NCBI GenBank assembly: GCA_963837805.1
Contig: CAWIOU010000020.1
Location: 124,001 to 188,000, forward strand
DNA: 64,000 nucleotides
Direction of reading: 5' to 3'
Origin: Bog-756 sp963837805
GTDB lineage: Bacteria > Actinomycetota > Acidimicrobiia > Acidimicrobiales > RAAP-2
Each line of letters begins with the position of its first letter. Positions within the stretch are counted from its first letter, which is position 1. Shown here piece after piece: positions 42,263 through 51,153 of the stretch. Under the pieces are notes generated by a model that was given only the letters and a program-made list of their open reading frames with translations, did not search any database and was not told where the DNA came from. A program made the position numbers and the translations under genes.

Positions 42263-45200
42263 ATGAGCGTCGTCCCCGTCCCCCCCATCGACTCCGCCGG
42301 CATCCGGACAGCTCCGGACGTGGAGATCGTGGTGCCCGTGTACAACGAGGCCGAACAGCTGGCTCCGAGCATCGCCGCGCTGCGCAGCTTTCTCGACACG
42401 TCGTTCCCCTTCACCGCCACCGTCACCATCGCCGACAACGCCAGCACCGATGGCACCTGGCTCATCGCCGCCGACCTGGCTTCCGACCTCGACGGCGTCC
42501 AGGCCATCCACCTCGATCAGAAGGGGCGCGGCCGGGCCCTCCGGGCGGCGTGGTCCCGAAGCACGGCGTCGGTCGTCGCCTATATGGACGTCGACTTGGC
42601 CACCGGCCTGGATGCCCTGCTCCCCCTGGTGGCCCCGCTCCTGTCCGGTCACAGTGACGTGGCCATCGGCACCAGGCTCGGCCCTGGGGCCCACGTGGTG
42701 CGCGGGGCGCAGCGTGAAATGATCTCCCGCGGGTACAACCTGCTGCTTCGATCCACTCTCCGCAGTCCGTGCACCGACGCGCAGTGCGGGTTCAAGGCGA
42801 TGAGCCGCGAAGCGGCGGCCGAGTTGCTCCCCCAGGTCGAGGACGACGAATGGTTCTTCGATACCGAGGTCCTGGTGACGGCTCAGCGGGCCGGGCTCCG
42901 CATCCACGAAGTCCCGGTCGACTGGGTCGATGACCTGGACTCCCGGGTCGACCTGGTCCGCACCGCCATCAAGGATCTCCGGGGCGTCTGGCGTCTGCTC
43001 GGGCGGTCTGCCCATCGGCCTGCCCTCCAGCCCGGGCGGTCGATCCGTCCGATGCGACAGGAGACCCCCGTCACCGTGCCCGGGGTCACCGCCATCGGGG
43101 CCAGCCGCCCTGTCGTGGGCAGGAACGGGGACGACACCGAGGTGTTCGCCGACGAGCTGCTCCGGTTCGCCGGGGTCGGCGCGGTCAGCACCGTGGCCTA
43201 TGCGGCAACGTTCGCGGCCCTCGAGCCGAGCCTGGGCGGCTACCTGGCCAATGCGGTGGCCATCGTCGCCTGCAGCCTGGGCAACACCGCCGTCCACCGA
43301 GGAATGGCCGGGACCGCCGATCGGGGCCTCGACCGCAGTCATCGGCTGATGGTGGCGACGGCGTTGATGAGCGTCAGTCTGGCCTTCACCACCGGAGCGC
43401 TGGCCGCCACCCGGGCCGTCGGATTGACGTCGCTGGTCCCGGAATTGTGCGCGGTGACAGCCGGCAATGCCGGAGCCGCCGCCCTTCGGTTCGCCATCCT
43501 CCGCACCTGGGTGTTCCGACCACAGTTCGGCACGCATCTGGCCGTCGGCATCGGGTCCCCTGTGCGGGCACCGCCCCACGACGTTGGCCGGGCGACCTTC
43601 ATGACCGACACGCATCTCGGCAGCGAGGACCCGCTCGGGTCGGCGGCGGTCACTGGCGTCGCCACCGTCGTCCCTTCCGGCACCATCGACGTCCGTCCCT
43701 TCGACCCGACCCGCCCGGGTCTGACCCCGGACACCGACGACGGGACGGATGTACAGGGGGTCGGTTCGCCCCCGGACTTCCCACCGACCCCCGCGCCCCC
43801 GCGGGGCCGTGTGCTCCGATTGGTGCGGGGACGGCCCGAGGACCCGCCCTGGGTCCGGCCGGCCCTCCTGGCGCTGCTCGTCGGGACCGGGTTCCTCTAC
43901 CTCTGGGGGCTCGGACAGTCCGGGTGGGCCAACAGCTTCTACTCGGCGGCCGTCCAGGCCGGGACCAAGAGCTGGAAGGCCTTCTTCTTCGGATCCTCCG
44001 ACGCGTCCAACTTCATCACCGTCGACAAGCCTCCGGCGTCGTTGTGGGTGATGGAGCTCTCTGCCCGTCTCTTCGGCGTCAATGCCTGGAGCATTCTGGT
44101 GCCCCAGGCGCTCGAAGGGGTGGCCACCGTCGGCATTCTCTATGCCAGCGTGCGCCGCTGGTTCACGCCCGGTGCGGCGCTCCTGGCCGGGGCGGTACTC
44201 GCCCTCACGCCGGTCGCCACGCTGATGTTCCGCTTCAACAATCCCGACGCCATGCTCACCCTCGTTCTCACCGCGGCCGCCTACGCCACGATCAGGGCCA
44301 TCGAAGGTGGACGAACCCGATGGATGGTGTTCGCCGGAGCCCTGATCGGTTTCGGGTTCATCACCAAGATGCTCCAGGCGCTGATCCTCCTCCCGGTATT
44401 GGCCCTCGTGTACCTGCTGGCCGGTCCACCGAAGCTCGGGCGGCGTCTCGTGCAACTGGTGTACACCGGTGTGGCCCTGCTCGTTTCGGCGGGATGGTGG
44501 GTGGCGGCCGTCCAGCTGACCCCGGCAGCCGACCGGCCTTACGTCGGTGGTTCCACCAACAACTCGGAGCTCAACCTCATCTTCGGCTACAACGGGTTCG
44601 GCCGGCTGACCGGCAACGAGACGGGCAGTGTCGGCGGTCGTGGTACCGCCGGGAGCATGTGGGGTCCGACCGGGTGGAACCGCCTCTTCCTCTCCTCGAT
44701 GGGTGGACAGATCTCATGGCTGATCCCCGGCGCGCTGATCGGGCTGGTCGCCGTCCTGTGGATGACCCGGCGTGCTCCGAGGAACGACCGGGTGCGGGCC
44801 GCGTTCCTCCTGTTCGGAGGCTGGCTGCTCCTGACCGGCGCCGTCTTCAGCTTCGCCCACGGGATCATCCATCCCTATTACACGGTGGCGCTGGCGCCGG
44901 CCATCGGAGCTCTGGTGGGCATGGGAGCCTCCACCTTGTGGCTCCGGCGGCGGGAGATCCTTCCCCGACTGGCCCTGGCCGCAGCCGTCCTGGCCACCAT
45001 CGCATGGGCGTTCGTGATCCTCGGCTGGAGCCCGACGTGGAACCCGGCCCTGCGGTGGGTCATCCTGGTCGTCGGGGTGCTGGCCGCGCTGGGCATCGCC
45101 CTGACGCCCCGGGCCCGAGGGGTGCTGGCCGCGGGGATTGCCGGCTTCGGCATCGCCTCGGTCATCGCCGCCCCAGCCGCCTACTCGTTGAACACGGCGG

Positions 45201-45922
45201 CGACTCCCCACAGTGGCGCCATCCCATCGGCCGGTCCTGCCATCCAGGGAGGCAGGGGCGGGTTCGGCGGCCCGGGTGGGTTCGGCGGCCCGGGAGGGTT
45301 CGGTCGGTCGGCCAACGGCGGCATCAGCCTGCCCAGGGGATTCACGTTGCCCAACGGCACCAGGTTGCCCAACGGACTCACCATCCCGGGAGGCGCGTCC
45401 CGACGCGGCCGGGCCGGAGGCTTCGGTAGCGGACAGGCGCCCGGCGGCTTCGGCGGTGGGAATCCGACTGGCCGACCCGGCGCATTCGGCGGTTTCGGTG
45501 GCGGCGGTTTCAGAGGAGGTGCCCGGAGTGGCGGTGCTGGCGGCCTGCTCAACGGATCGACGCCGGGCCGACAACTGACCGCGCTCCTCGCCACCGATGC
45601 CTCCCACTACTCATGGGTGGCCGCCGCCACCGGATCGAACACGGCCTCTGGCTACCAGCTGGCCACCGGGGATCCGGTCATGGCCATCGGCGGCTTCAAC
45701 GGGACCGACCCCGCCCCCACGCTGACCCAGTTCGAGCGGTACGTGGCCGAGGGAAGGATCCACTACTACATCTCCGGCGGGGGCGGCTTCGGAGGCGGGG
45801 GCGGCTTCGGGTCGACGGGGACCTCGTCGGCTTCGCAGATCCAGACCTGGGTGACCAGCCACTTCACGGCCAAGACGGTCGACGGCGTGACTCTCTACGA
45901 CCTATCCGCCGGGTCGGGCTGA
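42263..45922 (+). CDS. Fused GT2 - GtrA - GT39 (ArnT-like) glycosyltransferase
   Basis: A 1219-aa membrane protein joining three modules. Residues 20-290 are a polyprenyl-phosphate sugar synthase-like GT2 domain (EIVVPVYNEAEQLAPSIAAL, metal site MDVDLATG). Residues about 296-425 are GtrA-like TM helices. Residues about 530-960 are a GT39/ArnT-type transferase (VDKPPASLWVMELSARLFGV, FNNPDAMLTLVLT). A Gly/Phe-rich stretch (996-1090, GGPGGFGGPGGFGRS) leads to a C-terminal domain with SGYQLATGDPVMAIGGFNGT. It would make, flip and transfer a lipid-linked sugar. ATG 42263. It follows the two-component genes. Confidence 0.82.
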   Translation: MSVVPVPPIDSAGIRTAPDVEIVVPVYNEAEQLAPSIAALRSFLDTSFPFTATVTIADNASTDGTWLIAADLASDLDGVQAIHLDQKGRGRALRAAWSRSTASVVAYMDVDLATGLDALLPLVAPLLSGHSDVAIGTRLGPGAHVVRGAQREMISRGYNLLLRSTLRSPCTDAQCGFKAMSREAAAELLPQVEDDEWFFDTEVLVTAQRAGLRIHEVPVDWVDDLDSRVDLVRTAIKDLRGVWRLLGRSAHRPALQPGRSIRPMRQETPVTVPGVTAIGASRPVVGRNGDDTEVFADELLRFAGVGAVSTVAYAATFAALEPSLGGYLANAVAIVACSLGNTAVHRGMAGTADRGLDRSHRLMVATALMSVSLAFTTGALAATRAVGLTSLVPELCAVTAGNAGAAALRFAILRTWVFRPQFGTHLAVGIGSPVRAPPHDVGRATFMTDTHLGSEDPLGSAAVTGVATVVPSGTIDVRPFDPTRPGLTPDTDDGTDVQGVGSPPDFPPTPAPPRGRVLRLVRGRPEDPPWVRPALLALLVGTGFLYLWGLGQSGWANSFYSAAVQAGTKSWKAFFFGSSDASNFITVDKPPASLWVMELSARLFGVNAWSILVPQALEGVATVGILYASVRRWFTPGAALLAGAVLALTPVATLMFRFNNPDAMLTLVLTAAAYATIRAIEGGRTRWMVFAGALIGFGFITKMLQALILLPVLALVYLLAGPPKLGRRLVQLVYTGVALLVSAGWWVAAVQLTPAADRPYVGGSTNNSELNLIFGYNGFGRLTGNETGSVGGRGTAGSMWGPTGWNRLFLSSMGGQISWLIPGALIGLVAVLWMTRRAPRNDRVRAAFLLFGGWLLLTGAVFSFAHGIIHPYYTVALAPAIGALVGMGASTLWLRRREILPRLALAAAVLATIAWAFVILGWSPTWNPALRWVILVVGVLAALGIALTPRARGVLAAGIAGFGIASVIAAPAAYSLNTAATPHSGAIPSAGPAIQGGRGGFGGPGGFGGPGGFGRSANGGISLPRGFTLPNGTRLPNGLTIPGGASRRGRAGGFGSGQAPGGFGGGNPTGRPGAFGGFGGGGFRGGARSGGAGGLLNGSTPGRQLTALLATDASHYSWVAAATGSNTASGYQLATGDPVMAIGGFNGTDPAPTLTQFERYVAEGRIHYYISGGGGFGGGGGFGSTGTSSASQIQTWVTSHFTAKTVDGVTLYDLSAGSG

Positions 45923-46009
45923 ACTGGACCAACCCGGCGCTCGGCCCGCCGGTCGCCCGGTGGGCCATGATGAGGAGGCCAGACTCCACCGTCCGATGAG
46001 GAGACCGCA

Positions 46010-47278
46010 ATGGCGATCAACGTGACGCCGATACCCGGCTTGGATCCAGAGATCAACGACATCCGCCGTCGCACTGCGGACTTCATCAATATCGAGATCC
46101 TTCCGAACGAGGAAGTGCTGTGGCGGTCGCGCCGTGGCGCCGATCTCAGCGGAGACGACCGCGAACACAGCCGGCGACGGAGCATCGAGATGCGCGAGGA
46201 GATCAAGGCCAAGGTCAACAAGGCCGGGCTGTGGGCACCGCATCTGCCCAAGGAGTACGGCGGCATGGGCCTCGACTTCCTCGCCCTGGCCTACATGTAC
46301 GAGATCCTGGCCTACGCGGTGGGCGCCTCCACCCTGTTCGGAATCGCCGCGCCCAATTCGGGCAACGCCAGCATCCTGGTCAAGTACGGGACCGAAGAGC
46401 AGAAGCGGAAGTGGTTGTTGCCGCTCATCGACGGGACGATGGAGTCCGGCTTCTCCATGACCGAGCCCGACCATGCCGGATCGGACCCGCGCTCGATCGA
46501 GACCGAGGCCGTCCGCGACGGCGACAACTGGGTCATCAACGGGCACAAGTGGTTCACTTCCAACGGGATCGACGCCGACTTCTTCATCGTCATGTGCCGG
46601 GCCAACGACCCGACCGGCGAACTTGGCGTGCCCGGGCGGATGACCCAGATCATCGTGCCCACCGCCACGGCGGGCGTGAACATCGTCCGCGGGATCGGCA
46701 TCTTCGGCCATTCGACCTCCGACCACTGCGAGATCAGGTACGAGAACGTCCGGGTCCCGATCGAGAACACCCTCGGCTTGGTCGGGCAGGGCCACCAGGC
46801 CGCCCAGGACCGGCTCGGGGCCGGCCGGGTCTACCACTGCATGAACTCGGTCGGCCAGATGTGGCGGGCCTTCGACCTGATGGTCGAGCGCACCCTGGTC
46901 CGCCAGGTGCACGGCGGCCTGCTCAAGGACAAGCAGTTCATCCAGGGATTCGTCGCCGAGAGCTACATGGACGTGCAGTCGGCCCGGCTGATGACCATCA
47001 ACGCGGCCGAGAAGGTGGCCAACGGCGATCCCGACGTCCGTACCGCGATATCGGCCATCAAGGTGTTCGTCCCCGCCGCCTACCACCGCGTGGTCGACCG
47101 GGCCATCCAGGTCTGGGGCGGGGCCGGGGTGAGCAACGACCTCCCGCTGGCCCAGATGTACCTCACCGCCCGGGTCCTGCGCCTGGCCGACGGCCCCGAC
47201 GAGGTCCACAAGATCCTCATCGCCAAGAACATCATGCACCGCTATGAGGACGGCGGCAGTTGGAATTTCGGGAACTGA
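46010..47278 (+). CDS. Acyl-CoA dehydrogenase family protein
   Basis: FAD-dependent alpha,beta-dehydrogenase of acyl-CoA, 422 aa. Motifs: LPKEYGGMGLDFLALAYMYE, the flavin segment SGFSMTEPDHAGSDPRSIET, INGHKWFTSNGIDADFFIVM, and AIQVWGGAGVSNDLPLAQMY at the end. GAGGAG lies 7 nt before ATG 46010. The subfamily resembles ACAD10/11-type enzymes acting on longer or branched substrates; the exact substrate is unknown. It may be part of the catabolic set with the genes to its right. Confidence 0.9.
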   Translation: MAINVTPIPGLDPEINDIRRRTADFINIEILPNEEVLWRSRRGADLSGDDREHSRRRSIEMREEIKAKVNKAGLWAPHLPKEYGGMGLDFLALAYMYEILAYAVGASTLFGIAAPNSGNASILVKYGTEEQKRKWLLPLIDGTMESGFSMTEPDHAGSDPRSIETEAVRDGDNWVINGHKWFTSNGIDADFFIVMCRANDPTGELGVPGRMTQIIVPTATAGVNIVRGIGIFGHSTSDHCEIRYENVRVPIENTLGLVGQGHQAAQDRLGAGRVYHCMNSVGQMWRAFDLMVERTLVRQVHGGLLKDKQFIQGFVAESYMDVQSARLMTINAAEKVANGDPDVRTAISAIKVFVPAAYHRVVDRAIQVWGGAGVSNDLPLAQMYLTARVLRLADGPDEVHKILIAKNIMHRYEDGGSWNFGN

Positions 47279-47348
47279 TCCCGACCGGCGGGGCGGGCGG
47301 TCACATGACAGGCTGAACGCGACGCACCACCGAGCCGAAGGAGCCACC

Positions 47349-48119
47349 ATGCCCAAGAGGTCCTCCTACCAACCCGGAACTCCTTCGTGGGTCGACCTGG
47401 CCAGCCCCGATCTGGCCGCCTCGGCTTCCTTCTACTCCTCGCTGTTCGGTTGGGAGGTCAAGGACCAGGGTCCCGAGTCCGGTCACTACAACATGATGGA
47501 ACTCGGCGGGAATGCCGTTGCCGGCGCGGCGACGATCATGATGGAGGGCCAGCCGCCAGCGTGGACCACCTACATCTCGGTGGAGGATGCCGATGCCAGT
47601 ATCGACAAGGTCAAGGCTGCCGGCGGCACGGTCTTCGTCGAACCGATGGACGTCCTCGATGTCGGCCGAATGGCGGTCTTCGCCGACCCGACCGGAGCGG
47701 CGGCAGCCGTGTGGCAGCCCCGCCGCCACATCGGTGCGGGGCTGGTCAACGAGCCCGGAGCGCTGGCCTGGAACGAGCTGACCACCCGTGACCCCGGCGC
47801 GGCCAAGATCTTCTACGGCGAGGTGTTCGGCTGGGAGGGAGAGACCGGCGAGATGGGCGATATGCAGTACACCATGTGGAAGCTGGGTGGGAACGAGATC
47901 GGCGGCATGTTGACCCCGCCGGCCGAGGTGCCGCCCGAGGTCCCGGCCTTCTGGCTCGCCTATTTCGCCGCCGCGGACTGCGACGCCACCGTCGCCACCG
48001 CCACCGGACTCGGAGCCACGCTGGTCAATGGGCCGATCGACATCCCAGCCGGGAGGTTCGCCGTCGTGGGCGACCCCACCGGCGCCATGTTCGGGGTCAT
48101 CGCCCTGGCCGCCGGGTAA
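47349..48119 (+). CDS. VOC family protein with two glyoxalase-like repeats
   Basis: 256 aa with two vicinal-oxygen-chelate modules: PGTPSWVDLASPDLAASASF with FYSSLFGWEV in the first half, and EPGALAWNELTTRDPGAAKI with FYGEVFGWEG in the second. FADPTGAAAAVWQP and VGDPTGAMFGVI close each module. AAGGAG is well placed before ATG 47349. Actinobacterial members of this type are usually annotated only as VOC or hydroxylase-like; activity cannot be assigned. Confidence 0.85.
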   Translation: MPKRSSYQPGTPSWVDLASPDLAASASFYSSLFGWEVKDQGPESGHYNMMELGGNAVAGAATIMMEGQPPAWTTYISVEDADASIDKVKAAGGTVFVEPMDVLDVGRMAVFADPTGAAAAVWQPRRHIGAGLVNEPGALAWNELTTRDPGAAKIFYGEVFGWEGETGEMGDMQYTMWKLGGNEIGGMLTPPAEVPPEVPAFWLAYFAAADCDATVATATGLGATLVNGPIDIPAGRFAVVGDPTGAMFGVIALAAG

Positions 48120-48133
48120 ATGGGGACCTCCGC

Positions 48134-48139
48134 TACTGT
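48134..48139 (+). promoter_or_regulatory. -10 box of leaderless gabT-like gene
   Basis: TACTGT followed by 7 nt and GTG 48147, without a ribosome binding site. It supports GTG 48147 over the ATG at 48120. Confidence 0.5.
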
Positions 48140-48146
48140 CCCTCCG

Positions 48147-49496
48147 GTGAGCACCTCGTCGATCAAGCAGGCGCGGTCCATCGTCACCGACCTCCCGGGG
48201 CCGAACTCGGTGGCACTCGAACGGCGACGGGCCACAGCCGTGGCCCCCGGCGTGAGCTCGGTGCTCCCCCTCTACGTCGAGGAGGCATCGGGAGCCATCC
48301 TGGTCGATGTCGATGGCAACTCCTTGATCGACCTCGGCGCCGGCATCGCCGTGGTCAGTGTGGGCCATGCCGCCCCCGCCGTGGTGGAGGCGGTCCGCCA
48401 GCAGGCCTCCAAGTTCTTCCACACCTGCTTCATGGTCAACCCGTACGAGCCCTACGTGGCCGTATGCGAGGCGCTCAACGAATTGGCCCCGGGGGACGGG
48501 GCGAAGCGCACCGCACTGTTCAACTCGGGAGCGGAGGCCGTCGAGAACGCGGTCAAAGTAGCCCGGCACGTGACCGGCCGGCCGGCCGTGGTGGTGTTCG
48601 ACCACGCCTACCACGGCCGTACCAACCTGACCATGGCCCTGACCGCCAAGAACATGCCCTACCGCGACCGGTTCGGCCCGTTCGCACCGGAGGTCTACCG
48701 CGTTCCCATGTCGTATCCGTTCCGGGATCCCGAGGGGATGACCGGGCAGCAGGCCGCGGCCAGAGCCCTCGAGCATCTCGACCGGAACGTGGGTACGGGC
48801 AATGTGGCCTGCGTGCTCATCGAGCCCATCCAGGGAGAGGGCGGGTTCGTGGTGCCCGCTCCCGGCTTCCTGTCCGCCATCGCCGATTGGTGCCGCGAAC
48901 GAGGGGTGCTGCTGGCGGCAGACGAGATACAGACCGGCTTCTGCCGGACCGGTGACTGGTTCGCGTGTGACGACGAAGGCGTGGTCCCCGATCTCCTGAC
49001 GACGGCGAAGGCACTGGGTGCAGGGATGCCCCTGGCCGCGGTCACCGGTCGGGCCGACCTCATGGAAGGGATCCATCCCGGCGGTCTGGGCGGCACCTAC
49101 GGCGGCAATCCGGTGGCGTGTGCCGCCGCCCTGGCTGCCATCGACATGATGCGCACCGATGATCTGGCCGGGGCGGCCCGTCACATCGGCGCACAGATCA
49201 CCGAGACGCTCGACCGGTTGCGGGCGTCGCATTCGGCCGTGGGCGATGTGCGGGGCCGGGGGGCGATGATGGCCATGGAGATCGTGCGTCCGGGGACCGA
49301 CGAGCCGGATCCCGATGCCACCCGCCGCATCGCCCAGGCCTGCCACCGGTCGGGGGTGGTCGTCCTGACCTGTGGCAGCTACGGAAACGTCATCCGCCTG
49401 CTGCCACCGCTGGTGATCGACCCTGCGCTTCTGGCCGACGGCCTGGCCGTACTGGCCGACGCGGCCGACGGGGTCCTCGGCACCGCCGCCTCCTGA
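48147..49496 (+). CDS. gabT: 4-aminobutyrate aminotransferase-like class III aminotransferase
   Basis: PLP enzyme, about 449 aa, that moves the amino group of 4-aminobutyrate or a similar omega-amine to 2-oxoglutarate. FNSGAEAVENAVKVAR binds the PLP phosphate, LLAADEIQTGFCRTG holds the PLP-contacting Asp, and TTAKALGAGMPLAAV the Schiff-base Lys. The N-terminal ARSIVTDLPGPNSVALERRR matches actinobacterial GabT. GTG 48147 is preferred because a -10 box ends 7 nt upstream; ATG 48120 directly after the previous stop is possible and adds 9 residues. Confidence 0.85.
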   Translation: MSTSSIKQARSIVTDLPGPNSVALERRRATAVAPGVSSVLPLYVEEASGAILVDVDGNSLIDLGAGIAVVSVGHAAPAVVEAVRQQASKFFHTCFMVNPYEPYVAVCEALNELAPGDGAKRTALFNSGAEAVENAVKVARHVTGRPAVVVFDHAYHGRTNLTMALTAKNMPYRDRFGPFAPEVYRVPMSYPFRDPEGMTGQQAAARALEHLDRNVGTGNVACVLIEPIQGEGGFVVPAPGFLSAIADWCRERGVLLAADEIQTGFCRTGDWFACDDEGVVPDLLTTAKALGAGMPLAAVTGRADLMEGIHPGGLGGTYGGNPVACAAALAAIDMMRTDDLAGAARHIGAQITETLDRLRASHSAVGDVRGRGAMMAMEIVRPGTDEPDPDATRRIAQACHRSGVVVLTCGSYGNVIRLLPPLVIDPALLADGLAVLADAADGVLGTAAS

Positions 49497-49524
49497 CCGT
49501 CAGCCGCCACCCCGTGGGCCGGGG

Positions 49525-50127
49525 TCAGCGGTGGGGTGGAGGGAGCACCGCTCGGGCCGAGGACAGTCCGGCGTCGAGACACTGGATCTCGTTGTCGGCG
49601 TCGCGAACCAGATCCCGGACCCGCTGGCCGTTGGCGTCGCTGGCCGACGCCACCGCGGCCTTCTGGACATCGCCCGCCGCCCGCATCACCTCGATGACCT
49701 GCGCGGCCACCTCGGGTGGAACCGTCCCGGCCGGTTCGACCCGCAGTACCTGATCCAGCCCGACCGCCACCTGGTGGAGGCGGCCGCAGAGCACGGGGAG
49801 CGAGGCCACCGCACCGCCGGCTTCGGTGGCCGTTCTCACCGCGGCACCGGCGTGGTCGACGGCTCGCCAGAGCTCCTTTCGCACCTGGCGGGGCGTCCAC
49901 CGGTAGACGTCCTCGGCGACCCAGGCTCCGCGACGCCTGAACCCGGCCGTGGAGGTCGCCTCCCACAGTGCAACCGCTCCCACCACGGCGCCATGCGAGT
50001 GGAACGCCCGCCACTTGCGCCGGCCGAACCGGAACAGCAGGAACGCCGACAGTACGACCCCGGCCATGCACAACAACGCGAAGATGAGCCCGCCGGCCAG
50101 GATCGGCTCCCACATCGATGCGAACAC
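49525..50127 (-). CDS. Single-pass membrane protein of unknown function
   Basis: 200 aa, family not recognised. One N-terminal TM helix (residues about 9-32, LAGGLIFALLCMAGVVLSAF), a basic patch (RFGRRKWRAFHSH), then an Ala/Val-rich soluble region likely to be mostly helical. GTG 50127 is chosen because TACACT ends 6 nt upstream; a downstream ATG (residue 5) is possible. It is flanked by the convergent gabT-like gene and the phosphatase gene. Confidence 0.65.
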   Translation of the reverse strand: MFASMWEPILAGGLIFALLCMAGVVLSAFLLFRFGRRKWRAFHSHGAVVGAVALWEATSTAGFRRRGAWVAEDVYRWTPRQVRKELWRAVDHAGAAVRTATEAGGAVASLPVLCGRLHQVAVGLDQVLRVEPAGTVPPEVAAQVIEVMRAAGDVQKAAVASASDANGQRVRDLVRDADNEIQCLDAGLSSARAVLPPPHR

Positions 50128-50133
50128 CGTCCC

Positions 50134-50139
50134 AGTGTA
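50134..50139 (-). promoter_or_regulatory. -10 box of leaderless gene 49525-50127
   Basis: Read leftwards, TACACT then 6 nt then GTG 50127, with no ribosome binding site. Confidence 0.45.
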
Positions 50140-50180
50140 GGCCCGCGGTCATCCAGGCGGGCAGGCGCCGGGGCCTCCGC

Positions 50181-50933
50181 TCACCGTGGCGGCTCGAGGA
50201 GGATCTCCTCCATCCGTCCGACGGCCTCCGGCGCCAGACCCGAGCTGAGCGCCCAGGCCCGGGCCCCCCCGAACCGGTCACCGACCTCGTCGAGGAACCG
50301 GACCATGGTCTCGGCCTCCACACCGAACCGTGAAGCGGGCACCGCCGCCATCCGCTCGGCGAAGCGGGGATCGGAACGATAGCGGCCGAGGATCATCTCC
50401 ATGCGTCCCGCCGTGATGACGTAGTCGGCCACGATCACCTCGGCGTCCACGCCCAGGATGTCGAGCACGAGGGCGGCCAGCACCCCGGTCCGATCCTTGC
50501 CGGCCGCGCAATGGAACACCAGGGGTAGGCGGGTCGGTTCCGATACCAGTTCGAGCGCTTCGACCAGGGACTGCCGGCCGACGTCGAGATACCAGAGGTA
50601 GCGCTCGGCGAGGTCTTCGCCGGCCGGGGCCGGCGCGGCCATGGTCTCACCCTCGCCGTCGCTGATCACCGACAGGTGCCGGTACGCCATCGGCTCATCG
50701 CCCAGGGGGCCCCGGCCGGTGCGCCCGAGCTCGGCGGACATCCGGAGATCGATGATGGTGGCCAGGCCCAGGGAGCGGAGCAGTTCGACGTCGCCCTGGG
50801 TGAGCTCGTGCAGCGTGTCGCTGCGGAACAGGGTCCCCCACCTGGTGGTGCGTCCGTCCAGGCCCTCGTACCCGCCGAGGTCCCGGAAGTTGAACGCCCC
50901 CGTCAGGGGGACGAGACGGTCGCGCGTTTCCAT
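50181..50933 (-). CDS. Tyrosine-protein phosphatase (PtpB/LipA-like)
   Basis: 250 aa, a dual or tyrosine-specific phosphatase of the Y_phosphatase3 family. The P-loop is VFHCAAGKDRTGVLAALVL, with the family's extra Lys-Asp after the Gly. FNFRDLGGYEG near the N-terminus is diagnostic, as in the mycobacterial PtpB group. ATG 50933. Substrates, protein or phosphoinositide, are unknown. It is divergent from the MMPL gene. Confidence 0.88.
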   Translation of the reverse strand: METRDRLVPLTGAFNFRDLGGYEGLDGRTTRWGTLFRSDTLHELTQGDVELLRSLGLATIIDLRMSAELGRTGRGPLGDEPMAYRHLSVISDGEGETMAAPAPAGEDLAERYLWYLDVGRQSLVEALELVSEPTRLPLVFHCAAGKDRTGVLAALVLDILGVDAEVIVADYVITAGRMEMILGRYRSDPRFAERMAAVPASRFGVEAETMVRFLDEVGDRFGGARAWALSSGLAPEAVGRMEEILLEPPR

Positions 50934-51103
50934 GCCCTCATCATGGTCGACGGCCGCCTGGCCACGGCCCGAGTGGGCCGGGTACGGCCCGGTTCGACCA
51001 GGTCTCTGCCCTCAAGGGGCACTTCAATTAGGCCGATCACCCACAGGTCGACCTCTATCCGCCACCATGGCTGAGCTACCTTGAGGAGATCCCCCCATCG
51101 CCC

Positions 51104-51126
51104 CGGGGCTCGTCGACGGAGCCCCG
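51104..51126 (+). other. Hairpin in the leader of the MMPL gene
   Basis: An 8-bp stem CGGGGCTC / GAGCCCCG with a 7-nt loop, ending 27 nt before ATG 51154. It may modulate translation or mRNA stability, with no direct evidence for either. Confidence 0.35.
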
Positions 51127-51153
51127 AAACCTGACCCCGAGGAGTTTGCGGCA

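Noticed and set aside
42212..44455. Open frame of 747 codons on the - strand
   Set aside because: Antisense to the glycosyltransferase fusion, with Gly/Asp/Arg-rich shadow composition.
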